Assembly (NCBI GenBank): GCA_028288025.1
Contig: JAQBOM010000031.1
Location: 1 to 64,000 of the forward strand
Length of the DNA stretch: 64,000 bases
Direction: 5' to 3'
DNA from: Mucilaginibacter sp.
GTDB taxonomy: Bacteria > Bacteroidota > Bacteroidia > Sphingobacteriales > Sphingobacteriaceae
Each line of letters starts with the position of its first letter. The first letter of the stretch is position 1. The translations under genes were made by a program, and so were the position numbers. Of this stretch, positions 8,531 through 17,241 are shown one piece after another. The notes below the pieces were generated by a model that was not told the DNA's origin, searched no databases, and was given only the letters and a program-made list of their open reading frames with translations.

Positions 8531-8814
8531 TGGCCGAGGCAGTACGCTGGGGCAAGCGCGGCGCAAGGGTCAACACCATCAGCCCCGGAATCATCATCAC
8601 GCCGCTCGCGAACGATGAGCTGAAGGGGCCGCGGGGCGCCGGGTACCGACGTATGATCGACATTTCTGCCGCGGGACGAGCCGGCACGCCGGATGAGGTA
8701 GGCAATGTCGGCGCACTGCTGATGGGTGCCGACGGTACATTTATTACCGGCAGTGATTTCCTGATGGATGGCGGCGTAACCGCTGCATATTGGTTCGGCG
8801 AACTGGCGCCGTGA
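8503..8814 (+). pseudogene. SDR oxidoreductase, orphan C-terminal part
   Basis: The frame from about 8503 reads SKRANSLRVMAEAVRW and on through GARVNTISPGIIITPL and AGRAGTPDEVGN to FITGSDFLMDGGVTAAYW, the last third of an SDR subtype different from the one upstream. It begins in or just after the YxxSK region, so the catalytic Tyr and the whole NAD(P) half are missing. Since this part re-enters the SDR fold at a point the upstream fragment has already passed, no single-base frameshift could join them. The DNA is much richer in G+C than its surroundings (81 of 120 bases in 8521-8640), which suggests a foreign source. ATG 8530 could start a 94-residue product but is unlikely to be functional. 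Confidence 0.82.
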
Positions 8815-8897
8815 GGGCGGTTAAGCCAGGGACAAAGAACAAAGAATTGAAAGTCAAAAGGCGGGTGGAAAGAGGTAATACCGGATATTTTAATGCA

Positions 8898-9016
8898 TCA
8901 CCATTTTTCAAGCCCAAGCAGCTTTTTTCCTAAAGGAGATAGTACTGCAACCGGGTATTTTTGCTCCCGTTTAAGCGGATCACCCGGAAAGGCATAGCCT
9001 TCCGGCGAGGTGCGTT
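8898..9016 (-). pseudogene. 3' remnant of a second PhyH dioxygenase gene
   Basis: This 119-bp segment is nearly identical to 12135-12253, the 3' end of the intact PhyH gene, with a handful of substitutions. On the minus strand it still reads in frame from RTSPEGYAFPGDPLKREQ to LLGLEKW, followed by TGA (8898-8900). Homology ends abruptly upstream at 9016, where unrelated bases begin. It lies between the SDR chimera and the LytTR gene in the otherwise empty gap 8815-9169; the rest of that gap (9017-9169) shows nothing recognisable. Confidence 0.9.
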
Positions 9017-9169
9017 ATCGTTCCCGCAGGGTCCCGTGAGGGGAAGAATTATAATATATTACCCCATGGCCATCCATACTAAACATCAAATAACAGATAA
9101 TGATTTGTTACCACCTATTATAACCAGGGTTCGTTGTCCAAACTCATTCCCGAAGCAACAGGATACAGA

Positions 9170-9973
9170 TTATGATAAACTATTCCTGGCTCTTGGCATA
9201 TAAGACCTCCCAATCGGAATTTTCTTGTCCCCTATTGTAACCTGGCTATTGTTGTGATTTTCAATCCTATCCAAAGCCACAATATATGACCGGTGAATCC
9301 GGGCAAACACTGCGGCGGGTAGCTTATCTTCTAATTCTGAAATAGATAAGTAGGTTTTAAAACTTTCGTTTGTGGTAAAAATCACCAGGTAATTACCCTG
9401 TGCCTCGCAATAACATATACTGCTCAAAAGCAGCTTTATCATCCGGCGTTCGCATTTTATAAACAGGAAAGCAGTGTCTTCGCTTCTGCTTATGAGGGAG
9501 TTTTTTATAGCGATATCCTCCTCTGGCACATGACGTCTTTCCATCGTAAAATATCGCCATAGTTTAACACAAAAGGGAATAGTAAGTACAAACTGGAGCT
9601 TTATTGTATTATATAAAAACGGGGCGATGCTTAACAATGGCTCCTTCCTCCACGAGAGCAAATAATATCTTAATATGATATAGTTATCTACCAGGCGCAG
9701 CAGGAACGCAAAAACGATCACCAACAAAATATAGGCGACTACGAACCGGGCGATTTTTTTTTGGAAAAGCAGATCGACAGCTAGTTTTTCGATAACTATT
9801 GCAACGAAAATCGTTTTTGGTATTAAACTGAAAAACTCGTTCCTGAAAACCGTAAAAAAATCGCGTTCGGTAAGTCCTTGTATTGCTGTAAAAAGCAATA
9901 AGTAGCTTATCCAGTAAAGGAAATACAGGTCAATTTTCTTCCATTTTTTATTGATAATGATCGGGCGTGGCAC
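9170..9973 (-). CDS. membrane-anchored LytTR DNA-binding regulator
   Basis: 267 residues. Four hydrophobic segments in the N-terminal half (about 15-30, 47-65, 75-95 and 118-140) are followed by a LytTR domain (about 168-267) with the typical SSICYCEAQGNYLVIF and FARIHRSYIVALDRIE signatures and a closing IPIGRSY. There is no receiver domain, so the membrane part probably replaces phosphorylation as input, as in other Bacteroidota LytTR proteins with 2TM/4TM leaders. It is divergent from the SusA-like gene (169-bp gap), which it might regulate; that is only positional inference. Confidence 0.85.
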   Translation of the reverse strand: MPRPIIINKKWKKIDLYFLYWISYLLLFTAIQGLTERDFFTVFRNEFFSLIPKTIFVAIVIEKLAVDLLFQKKIARFVVAYILLVIVFAFLLRLVDNYIILRYYLLSWRKEPLLSIAPFLYNTIKLQFVLTIPFCVKLWRYFTMERRHVPEEDIAIKNSLISRSEDTAFLFIKCERRMIKLLLSSICYCEAQGNYLVIFTTNESFKTYLSISELEDKLPAAVFARIHRSYIVALDRIENHNNSQVTIGDKKIPIGRSYMPRARNSLS

Positions 9974-10142
9974 ATTTTAAAAGTAATAAAATTAATCAGG
10001 TGCCATACAATTACCATGTATCGACATTGAATATAATTGGTTTAACTGTCGTTCACCATCGTTTTTCAGCTGTCTGCATCAAAAGTTTACCGTGCGCCGG
10101 CCGCGTTTTACTTTGCGAAACAATTGCAAATCCAATTATATC

Positions 10143-11999
10143 ATGAAGAAAAAACTTTTAACCTTATTGCTAAGTATAGCGCTTAGTTGTTTGAAACTGT
10201 ATGCACAGCAAACCAGCATCTATCCCACAAACTGGTGGGTGGGCATGAAAATGAACCATGTTCAGTTACTGATCAGAAGCGAAAATATAGCTTTATCCCA
10301 TCAAAAGGTCACCATCAATTATCCGGGAATTACGCTGCTGAAAACGCATCGTTTCGAAAATCCAAAATATACCGCCGTTGATATCCTGATCGGCGCTGCT
10401 TCAAAACCGGGCGATGTAAATATTATGTTTAACGACGGCGTTAAAACCTCGGTTATAAAATGGCCGTTATTAGCAAAACCAACGGGCAATGGCACACGAT
10501 ATGCCCAGGGTGTAACGTCAGCCGATTTTATTGACCTGTTGTTGACCGACCGTTTTAGCAATGGCGATACAACAAATGACCGGGTAAAAGGAATGAAGGA
10601 TCAGTCGTTAAATCGCGATTCAATGTATTTGAGGCATGGCGGCGACTTACAGGGAATATTAAACCACATCAATTACTTCAAAAGCTTAGGCGTAACTACA
10701 TTATGGCTTACACCGGTAATGGAAAACGATATGCCCAACCGCACCGAACACGGCTATGCCATTACCGACCATTATAAAATAGACCCACGGTACGGGAGTG
10801 CAGCGCTTTATACCAAATTAAGCAACACGCTGCATCAAAATGGGATGAAACTGATTATGGATGTTGTATACAATCATACGGGGTTATACCACTTTTTAGA
10901 GCAGGACCCACCAGCCGCTGACTGGATGCACCGCTGGCCGAAATTTACCCAGACAATTTACCGGGAACAAACCCAATTTGACCCGTATGCCGCCCCGTCG
11001 GACAAGAAAAAGATGACCGACGGCTGGTTTACGGCTGAAATGCCGGATGTTAATCAATCCAACCCGTTTATGGCCAATTATATTATACAAAATATCATCT
11101 GGTACGTTCAGAAATTTGGAATAGACGGCATCAGGATCGATACTTACACCTACAATTCTATGGCGTTTGCCAACCGCTGCAACCAGGCCATTATGGACGA
11201 ATTCCCGAAGATCACATTGTTTGGCGAGACCCGGGTATTTGGTGTAGCCAACCAGGCCTACTTTAACCAAAACATTTTTAACCTGCCCTTTAAATCTAAC
11301 TTACAGGGTTCGGTCGATTTTCAATGCTTATATTTTGGTATTATACCCGCCCTGACTCAGCCCTTTGGCTGGACAGACGGCGTTAATAAGCTGTATTATA
11401 CTTTAAGCAGCGACTTTTTGAATAAAGATGCCACCCGCAATGTATTGTTGCTGGATAACCATGACGAACCGCGATTTTTTTCGGTTGTGGGCGAGGATGC
11501 AGAAAAACAGAAAATGGGCTATGAATGGCTACTGACTTGTCGCGGCATTCCCCAATTGTACTACGGGTCGGAAGTGCTTTTAAAAGGCTTTACAAATCCC
11601 GACGGGCTTGTACGGGCTGATTTTCCGGGCGGATGGGCCGGCGATAAAAAGAATGCCTTTACCGCGCAGGGGCTTACCGGAAATGAACTTGCCGTTCAGT
11701 CGTTAGTCAAAAAACTCGGCAATTTCAGGAAAGGTTCCACCGCGCTAAAAACCGGGAAGATGATGCACTATATACCGGTAGATGGCTTGTATGTTTATTT
11801 CAGGTATGATGCCCGGCAAACGATCATGTGCGTTATGAACACTGCGAAAACGGAAAGCACTGTGGATTTTAGTAAATATGCGGAAAGGACAACAGGCTTT
11901 ACGAAAGCAAAAAATGTGATCAGCGGCGAAATGCTGGAGGCATCTGGTAAAATAGCCATCCCTGCTATGCGAATGTGGGTTTTAGAATTGAGCAATTAG
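10143..11999 (+). CDS. SusA-like neopullulanase/cyclomaltodextrinase (GH13)
   Basis: 618 residues from ATG 10143; the frame is open to 10092, but a TTACTTTG promoter-like box at 10108-10115 and the signal peptide MKKKLLTLLLSIALSCLKLYAQQ place the start here. An N-terminal cyclomaltodextrinase beta domain (about 25-120) precedes a GH13 barrel. Catalytic residues are visible: nucleophile Asp333 in GIRIDTY, acid/base Glu362 in LFGETRVF, and Asp441 in LLDNHDEPR. DVVYNHTG is conserved region I. A small C-terminal beta domain ends the protein. It would hydrolyse maltodextrins or cyclodextrins in the periplasm. No SusC/SusD/SusR genes are next to it, so it is not in a full starch locus here. Confidence 0.93.
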   Translation: MKKKLLTLLLSIALSCLKLYAQQTSIYPTNWWVGMKMNHVQLLIRSENIALSHQKVTINYPGITLLKTHRFENPKYTAVDILIGAASKPGDVNIMFNDGVKTSVIKWPLLAKPTGNGTRYAQGVTSADFIDLLLTDRFSNGDTTNDRVKGMKDQSLNRDSMYLRHGGDLQGILNHINYFKSLGVTTLWLTPVMENDMPNRTEHGYAITDHYKIDPRYGSAALYTKLSNTLHQNGMKLIMDVVYNHTGLYHFLEQDPPAADWMHRWPKFTQTIYREQTQFDPYAAPSDKKKMTDGWFTAEMPDVNQSNPFMANYIIQNIIWYVQKFGIDGIRIDTYTYNSMAFANRCNQAIMDEFPKITLFGETRVFGVANQAYFNQNIFNLPFKSNLQGSVDFQCLYFGIIPALTQPFGWTDGVNKLYYTLSSDFLNKDATRNVLLLDNHDEPRFFSVVGEDAEKQKMGYEWLLTCRGIPQLYYGSEVLLKGFTNPDGLVRADFPGGWAGDKKNAFTAQGLTGNELAVQSLVKKLGNFRKGSTALKTGKMMHYIPVDGLYVYFRYDARQTIMCVMNTAKTESTVDFSKYAERTTGFTKAKNVISGEMLEASGKIAIPAMRMWVLELSN

Positions 12000-12025
12000 T
12001 GTAACTGAGAGCGGGAAATGCAATA

Positions 12026-12106
12026 TCGAATAATCAATGCCGAATATCCAACTTCGAAGTTTTTCTACTTCGGTATTAGATATTCGGCGTTCGATTGGAT
12101 ATCCCA
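12026..12106. repeat. TATTCGGC-word inverted repeat between convergent genes
   Basis: Left words around GCCGAATATCCAACTTCGAAG pair imperfectly with right words CTTCGG and GATATTCGGCGTTCGATT, making two nested stem-loops between the amylase and PhyH stop codons. Fragments in the same vocabulary occur at 5467-5495 and 7403-7425. It could serve as a two-way terminator. Confidence 0.6.
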
Positions 12107-12134
12107 GGAATTAACAACAACTATTAGTCGATAT

Positions 12135-13103
12135 CTACCATTTTTCAAGCCCAAGCAGCTTTTTTCCTAAAGGAGAAAGTACTGCAACCGGGTAGGTTTG
12201 CTCCCGTTTAAGCGGATCACCGGGAAAGGCATAGCCTTCCGGCGAGGTGCGTTCTTTCCATGAGGAGATCCGCCACTGGCGTATGTCCTCGTTGTCTTCG
12301 TCGGCCGGCATCATCGAAATATATTGCGCGATACGTACCTTATCGCCGCTGTTGTTTACTCGGATACCATGTGGCTGCAAACTGTTAAAGATCAGCAGGT
12401 CGCCTGCCTCCATTTTCACTTTGGTGGGGATGAAGCCCGTGGTATCGGGCTTAAAATGGTCACGGTCATCGGGCTGACTTAGTTTCCAGGTATCATAAGT
12501 CCGAAACAATTCAGGGATACATTGAAAGCCGCCCATGTTTTCGTCCATCTGATCGGCCAATGCCAAAACGCCCTGCACATTTTGAGGTTTGGTTTCCGGG
12601 TCGTAATCCCAGTGGATAAACCCTTTATATTCATAACCGGGGCGAATAGGAAAATTCAAATTGGCCCGGTCAATGGTTACCCACAATTTTTCGGTACCCC
12701 AAATATCAGCGAAAGCCTGGTGCACCTTCGGGAATTGCCGGTTATCCCACATGTACTGGTGGTTATATATTTCTACCATCCCGGTGTTGCTCAGCTCCTT
12801 CATTTTCATTTCGGATAACGGTGCGGTATACCAGGTTTCCTTATTGTTCGGATCCTTGCCTTCAAATTCCCACAGCAAATCAGTGAGCTTTGCTACCTGT
12901 TGCTTAGGCACCACATTTTTGACCACCACATAACCATTTTCGATCCAGAACTTCCAGTCGTCTTCTGACAGTACCCGTAATGGCTCGCCATTACTGCGGT
13001 CGTTCAATTTTATTTTGCTGCTGGTGGCAGTTGAGGGGTTACCCGGAATTTCTTTATGCGCCGTGTTCACTCCGGTTGCGGGCGCCATTGTTGCCTGTTC
13101 CAT
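12135..13103 (-). CDS. phytanoyl-CoA dioxygenase (PhyH) family oxygenase
   Basis: 322 residues, the usual family size. The Fe(II) triad is visible: His164 and Asp166 in FIHWDYD and His245 in QPHGIR; Arg257 in VRIAQY is the likely 2-oxoglutarate anchor. It would hydroxylate an unknown small substrate with O2 and 2-oxoglutarate in the cytoplasm. An AraC regulator is divergently transcribed 142 bp away, a common pairing that suggests substrate-responsive control. Its last 38 codons are duplicated at 8898-9016. Phytanoyl-CoA itself is an unlikely substrate; many bacterial PhyH proteins act on specialised metabolites or sugar/amine compounds. Confidence 0.9.
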   Translation of the reverse strand: MEQATMAPATGVNTAHKEIPGNPSTATSSKIKLNDRSNGEPLRVLSEDDWKFWIENGYVVVKNVVPKQQVAKLTDLLWEFEGKDPNNKETWYTAPLSEMKMKELSNTGMVEIYNHQYMWDNRQFPKVHQAFADIWGTEKLWVTIDRANLNFPIRPGYEYKGFIHWDYDPETKPQNVQGVLALADQMDENMGGFQCIPELFRTYDTWKLSQPDDRDHFKPDTTGFIPTKVKMEAGDLLIFNSLQPHGIRVNNSGDKVRIAQYISMMPADEDNEDIRQWRISSWKERTSPEGYAFPGDPLKREQTYPVAVLSPLGKKLLGLEKW

Positions 13104-13223
13104 AATTTTTGTTGTTTATAATGAGCTTGATGATACAAAGGTGCAGGCAGATCGGGCATAAATTTTCTCCCCGGATGACTTGTTTTTGCTCTGTATTGAT
13201 CTATTAAGCAAATATTCTTTTGT

Positions 13224-13231
13224 TATATTTG
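13224..13231 (+). promoter_or_regulatory. -7 element of the AraC gene at 13246
   Basis: TATATTTG fits TAnnTTTG exactly and lies 14 bp before ATG 13246; a TTG stands at 13196-13198. It lies inside the longer in-frame extension to 13180, arguing against that start. Confidence 0.55.
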
Positions 13232-13245
13232 AATTACAAAGCACA

Positions 13246-14094
13246 ATGAAGATTCAAAAAGAGGACATACCCATTGAACCGGGACACTCATTCAGGGTAT
13301 TTTCGCCTAGCTTAAGAAATTACTTTTACTGGCATTACCACCCGGAATATGAGCTCATTTACATCGAAGGGCTTACCGGTATCCGCCATGTCGGCCAGCA
13401 CATTTCCAGCTTTATGGGGAGCGACCTGGTGCTGATCGGGTCAAACATCCCGCACCTGAACTTTGATTATGGGCTGATGACCGAATACCAGCAAATTGTT
13501 GTGCAGATAAAAGAAGGATTTTTAAAAGATTCGCTGCCGGGTATTGCGGAGTTCACCAATATGTATCAGCTGTTTAAACGGGCGGTTTATGGCATCTCGT
13601 TCCATGGCGAAACAAAGAGCAGGGCGGCCGAAATGTTAAAAGAAATTCAGCAGCTTAATAGTTTTGACCGCCTGATAAAGTTGCTTGAAATTTTTAACCT
13701 GCTTGCCCAAAGTAATGAGTATATGACGCTGAATGATGAAGATACCAGCGTGAAACTCTTTTTAAATGACAAACTGCGAATGGGTAATATCTATGATTAT
13801 ATTCATCATCATTACCACGAGACGACGGATGTTAATGTGATTGCAGATAAAATAGGCTTGAGCACCGCCGCTTTTTGCCGGTATTTTAAACGGCAAACCA
13901 ATATGACGTTTACCGATTTTGTGAACCAATACCGCATAAACCAGGCAAAAACTATTTTGCTGCAGGACGTGAGTGTATCAGCCGCATGTTACGACGTAGG
14001 GTTCCAAAGCCTGTCGTATTTTAATAAGCTGTTTACAAAGCTAACAGGTAAGGGGCCGCTTGAATTTAAAAAACAGTTTGTAAAGCGCAATTAA
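13246..14094 (+). CDS. AraC-family regulator with cupin sensor domain
   Basis: 282 residues. The N-terminal cupin (about 10-100) shows YWHYHPEYELIYIEG, a typical AraC_binding motif with possible metal-binding His residues. The C-terminus has both AraC helices: DVNVIADKIGLSTAAFCRYF and SVSAACYDVGFQSLSYFNKLF, ending in KGPLEFKKQF. ATG 13246 was chosen over 13180 because a promoter box lies between them. It is divergent from the PhyH oxygenase, its likely target. This subgroup usually senses sugars or small carboxylates, but no ligand can be read here. Confidence 0.9.
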   Translation: MKIQKEDIPIEPGHSFRVFSPSLRNYFYWHYHPEYELIYIEGLTGIRHVGQHISSFMGSDLVLIGSNIPHLNFDYGLMTEYQQIVVQIKEGFLKDSLPGIAEFTNMYQLFKRAVYGISFHGETKSRAAEMLKEIQQLNSFDRLIKLLEIFNLLAQSNEYMTLNDEDTSVKLFLNDKLRMGNIYDYIHHHYHETTDVNVIADKIGLSTAAFCRYFKRQTNMTFTDFVNQYRINQAKTILLQDVSVSAACYDVGFQSLSYFNKLFTKLTGKGPLEFKKQFVKRN

Positions 14095-14142
14095 CCCCAC
14101 ACGGAGCGATACGTTAAGATCAAATGCAATAGGCCGGCAAAC

Positions 14143-14188
14143 GTGTTCGTGTTTGTTCGGGGTGTTCGGGGGTGTTCGGGGTGTTCGT
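14143..14188 (+). repeat. GTGTTCGGGG quasi-tandem repeat
   Basis: Four or five imperfect copies of GTGTTCGGGG stand side by side in the 235-bp gap before the polyprenyl synthase. The unit is 9-11 nt and variable; there are no spacers, so it is not CRISPR. The rest of the gap shows nothing recognisable. Confidence 0.7.
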
Positions 14189-14329
14189 CCCTGCCGAAAA
14201 GCGAACATTACGAATGTATGGCTAATGCGCTCAGAATTCATGCAGATAAAATTTTTTACGCTATGTTTGCTGCTGATTGGCCCGGCGTAAAGTCAGGGTG
14301 TAAATTGACACTTCAATTTGATTGATTAA

Positions 14330-15301
14330 ATGCCGGGCATCAACGAGATCAAAAAACCTATTGCCGCTGATATTGATGTTTTTGAGGGGAAGTTTAAAGC
14401 TTCCATGCAAAGCTCGGTACCATTGCTCGACCGCATTACGCATTATATTGTAAAACGCAAGGGGAAACAGATCAGGCCGATGTTCGTATTTTTTTCGGCC
14501 AGCATTTGCGGGGGTATTAATGAATCGACCCACCGCGGCGCCGCCCTTGTTGAATTGCTGCATACCGCCACCCTGATACACGACGATGTGGTGGATAATT
14601 CAAACCGCCGCCGCAGCTTTTTTTCGATCAACGCATTATGGAAAAATAAGATCGCAGTTTTGGTGGGCGATTATTTGTTATCGAAAGGATTATTGCTTTC
14701 TATCCAGAACGATGACTTCCGGTTCCTGAAAATTGTGTCGGAAGCTATGCGGCAGATGATTGAAGGCGAGCTGCTGCAAGTTGAAAAAGTGAGGAGGATG
14801 GATATCGAAGAGTCGGTTTATTACGAGGTTATCCGGCAGAAAACGGCATCGCTGATTGCCTCTTGCTGCGAGTGCGGGGCGGCCTCGGCCGGGGCGGATG
14901 ACGCGACGATCGAAAAAATGCGGCTGTTTGGCGAGAAAATCGGTATCGCCTTCCAGATAAAGGACGATATGTTTGATTTCGGCACGGATGATGTAGGAAA
15001 ACCGCTGGGGATTGATATCAAGGAGAAAAAAGTAACGCTGCCGCTGATCTACTCGCTCAACAACAGTAAACCGGCAATAAAAAGGGAAATGATCAACCTG
15101 GTAAAAAACCATAATGACGACGCGGAAAAAATAGGGCGTATCATCAGTTTTGTTAAAGAGACCGGCGGCCTGCAATACGCCGAAACGCAAATGAAAGAGT
15201 ACCAGGACGAAGCTTTTAAAATATTAAACACTTTTCCTGCGGGCGAAGCCAGGACGGGACTTGAGCAACTGGTACGGTTTACCACCGAACGTAATAAATA
15301 A
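14330..15301 (+). CDS. all-trans polyprenyl diphosphate synthase
   Basis: 323 residues. The first Asp-rich motif is LIHDDVVDN (Asp85, 86, 89), the second is IKDDMFD (Asp212, 213, 216); RGAALVELLHTATL and GKQIRP are also typical. It chains isopentenyl diphosphate onto an allylic primer to give a long (C35-C40 type) isoprenoid diphosphate, most likely the menaquinone side chain, matching the futalosine pathway genes at 39-40.6 kb. Large residues four and five positions before the first motif would set chain length. Its TAA overlaps the next ATG by one base, so it is probably translationally coupled to the TerC gene. Confidence 0.92.
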   Translation: MPGINEIKKPIAADIDVFEGKFKASMQSSVPLLDRITHYIVKRKGKQIRPMFVFFSASICGGINESTHRGAALVELLHTATLIHDDVVDNSNRRRSFFSINALWKNKIAVLVGDYLLSKGLLLSIQNDDFRFLKIVSEAMRQMIEGELLQVEKVRRMDIEESVYYEVIRQKTASLIASCCECGAASAGADDATIEKMRLFGEKIGIAFQIKDDMFDFGTDDVGKPLGIDIKEKKVTLPLIYSLNNSKPAIKREMINLVKNHNDDAEKIGRIISFVKETGGLQYAETQMKEYQDEAFKILNTFPAGEARTGLEQLVRFTTERNK

Positions 15302-16350
15302 TGAATAGCGAACTCATTTTTATTTCTGGCTTTATCGTTTTCATTTTGCTGATGCTGGCGATCGACCTGGGCCTTTTTGCAAAAGCCAACAAACCGGTAA
15401 GCATGAAGCGAGCCGCCATCATGAGCGTCGTTTGGATTACATTGGCACTTGGTTTTTACGCCCTCATTTTGCAATATGGACACCTGCTGCACCATGTCGA
15501 CAGCTACGCCGCTTTGCAGGAGATCAACACCCAAAACTTCCATCATCTAACCCTGGATCCCAATAACCTGCCCGCAAGTTTAAGCCTGTACCGTAAAAAC
15601 CTGGGGCTGGAGTTTATAACCGGTTACGTCGTAGAATACGCGTTATCGGTGGATAATATATTTGTGATGGTGCTTATTTTTACGGCCTTTGCGGTGGATA
15701 AAAGGCATTACCACAAAGTATTGTTCTGGGGCATCATCGGCGCAATACTCATGCGTTTTGCATTTATATTCGTAGGGTCGGCGCTTATCACCCATTTTCA
15801 TTGGATACTGTACCTGTTCGGCGCGTTTTTGGTTTACACGGGCGTTACCATGTTCCTCAACCGGAACAAGGAAGATGAAATAGACCCGGAAAATCATAAG
15901 GTTGTAAAGCTTGCCTCCAGGTATTTCGCGGTGCACCCAAAATTTGAAGGAAACAGGTTTTTTGTGAAGATCAATCATAGAAAAATGGTGACGCCGCTTT
16001 TCCTGGTGCTGCTCATCATCGAGGTAACCGACCTGGTTTTCGCGGTTGACTCCATACCGGCCATTTTTTCCATTACCAAAGACCCTTATATTGTATTTTT
16101 CTCAAACATTTTTGCCATTCTTGGCCTGCGTTCCATGTTCTTTTTGCTGGTAAATATTATTGATAAGTTCCATTACCTTAAAATTGGGCTAGCCGCGCTT
16201 TTGGCCTTTATCGGTTTAAAAATGCTTGGCGCCAATTATGTCGACCGGATCGGCCTCACTACCGGCAACTCGCTGCTGATCATCCTGGCTATATTGGTGG
16301 TGAGTATTGTCGCATCGCTGATATTTCCTAAAAGAGAGATTAGAGGCTAG
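15301..16350 (+). CDS. TerC-family integral membrane protein
   Basis: 349 residues with about nine membrane segments. Family hallmarks include EYALSVDNIFVMVLIF and EVTDLVFAVDSIPAIFSIT, each with acidic residues inside the membrane that are thought to bind metal ions. TerC/Alx proteins handle Mn2+ or other metal export, often at exported metalloenzymes; tellurite resistance is the historic name. The start overlaps the upstream stop by one base. The last five codons (REIRG and TAG) lie inside the left arm of the repeat 16334-16426, so the C-terminal tail has been rewritten by that element. Confidence 0.92.
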   Translation: MNSELIFISGFIVFILLMLAIDLGLFAKANKPVSMKRAAIMSVVWITLALGFYALILQYGHLLHHVDSYAALQEINTQNFHHLTLDPNNLPASLSLYRKNLGLEFITGYVVEYALSVDNIFVMVLIFTAFAVDKRHYHKVLFWGIIGAILMRFAFIFVGSALITHFHWILYLFGAFLVYTGVTMFLNRNKEDEIDPENHKVVKLASRYFAVHPKFEGNRFFVKINHRKMVTPLFLVLLIIEVTDLVFAVDSIPAIFSITKDPYIVFFSNIFAILGLRSMFFLLVNIIDKFHYLKIGLAALLAFIGLKMLGANYVDRIGLTTGNSLLIILAILVVSIVASLIFPKREIRG

Positions 16351-16426
16351 AGATTGAAGATTAGGAACTACCCGTTTATCTTTCGGGCTCAACTAATCTC
16401 TAACCTCCGGTCTCTAATCTCTAATA
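16334..16426. repeat. TTAGAGATTAG-word inverted repeat
   Basis: The left arm 16334-16365 (GAGATTAGAGGCTAGAGATTG...) and right arm 16393-16426 (CTAATCTCTAACCTCCGGTC...) are imperfect reverse complements around a 27-nt centre. The same vocabulary appears at 37747-37893 and 61698-61741. It includes the TerC stop codon and ends 8 bp before the cdaA promoter box. Confidence 0.8.
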
Positions 16427-16433
16427 GAATCCC

Positions 16434-16441
16434 TACCTTAG
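16434..16441 (+). promoter_or_regulatory. possible -7 element directly before cdaA
   Basis: TACCTTAG ends 3 bp before the ATG at 16445. If used, transcription would start within or after the start codon region, giving a leaderless or near-leaderless mRNA; otherwise cdaA is read from the terC transcript. Confidence 0.35.
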
Positions 16442-16444
16442 TAA

Positions 16445-17236
16445 ATGCAATATTTCGATCTAAGCCTGTTTAAATTTACTTTTTTCGACGTCCTTGATGT
16501 GATATTGGTGGCTTTTTTGGTCTACCAGTTGTACAATCTGATCCGGGGGACGATTGCAGCCAATATTTTTATCGGCCTCGCTATTGTATTTGGGCTTTAC
16601 TTCGTGGTGAAAGCGCTGCAGATGCGGCTATTAACGGGCATCCTCGCGCAATTTGCCAACGTGGGGATCATCGCCATCATCATAGTCTTTCAACAGGAAG
16701 TAAGACGATTTTTATTGCTGGTGGGTAAAAACGCGTCGCTGCAGCGAAATAAAGCCTGGTGGCAATATTTTTTCGGCAAAGCTGAGGCTGAGAAAAACAA
16801 CTATGCGCGCATCAAACCCATACTCGACGCCTGCAAAAGCATGAAACAAACCCGAACCGGCGCGCTTATCGTTTTCGCCAAGTATTACGATGAACAATTT
16901 TACCAGAACAGCTGCGAAATTATTGAAGCCAAAATATCCAAGCGCTTGTTGGAAAGCATCTTTCAAAAAAACAGCCCGCTGCATGATGGTGCGGTTGTTA
17001 TTGCCGAAAATATGATCAAGTCCGCAAGCTGTATTTTACCGCTTACCGAAAAAACTGATCTCCCTTCGCAATTTGGTTTGCGCCATCGGGCGGGTATCGG
17101 GGTTACCGAAACAAACGATGCAACAGCCATTATCATTTCCGAAGAAACCGGAGAAATATCTTACGCCAAACAGGGCCGGGTAAAAATGAACGTCAGCTTT
17201 GCCGAGCTGGAGAAATTGCTGAACAAGGATTTTTAA
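16445..17236 (+). CDS. cdaA: diadenylate cyclase CdaA
   Basis: 263 residues. Three membrane helices in the first 85 residues are followed by a DAC domain. Both catalytic signatures are present: DGA at 181-183 (SPLHDGAVVI) and RHRA at 213-216 (FGLRHRAGIGV). It makes cyclic di-AMP from two ATP at the inner membrane, controlling turgor, cell wall and K+ balance. In Firmicutes cdaA sits with cdaR and glmM; neither is here. The stop is 5 bp from the convergent rarA stop. Confidence 0.94.
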   Translation: MQYFDLSLFKFTFFDVLDVILVAFLVYQLYNLIRGTIAANIFIGLAIVFGLYFVVKALQMRLLTGILAQFANVGIIAIIIVFQQEVRRFLLLVGKNASLQRNKAWWQYFFGKAEAEKNNYARIKPILDACKSMKQTRTGALIVFAKYYDEQFYQNSCEIIEAKISKRLLESIFQKNSPLHDGAVVIAENMIKSASCILPLTEKTDLPSQFGLRHRAGIGVTETNDATAIIISEETGEISYAKQGRVKMNVSFAELEKLLNKDF

Positions 17237-17241
17237 CAGTT

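Noticed and set aside
8530..8814. Separate small functional SDR-like gene
   Set aside because: It lacks the nucleotide-binding half and the catalytic Tyr; better read as the 3' part of a broken chimera.
14690..15190. 166-codon open frame antisense to the polyprenyl synthase
   Set aside because: Shadow frame: the plus-strand protein has all catalytic motifs; the antisense product shows no domain.
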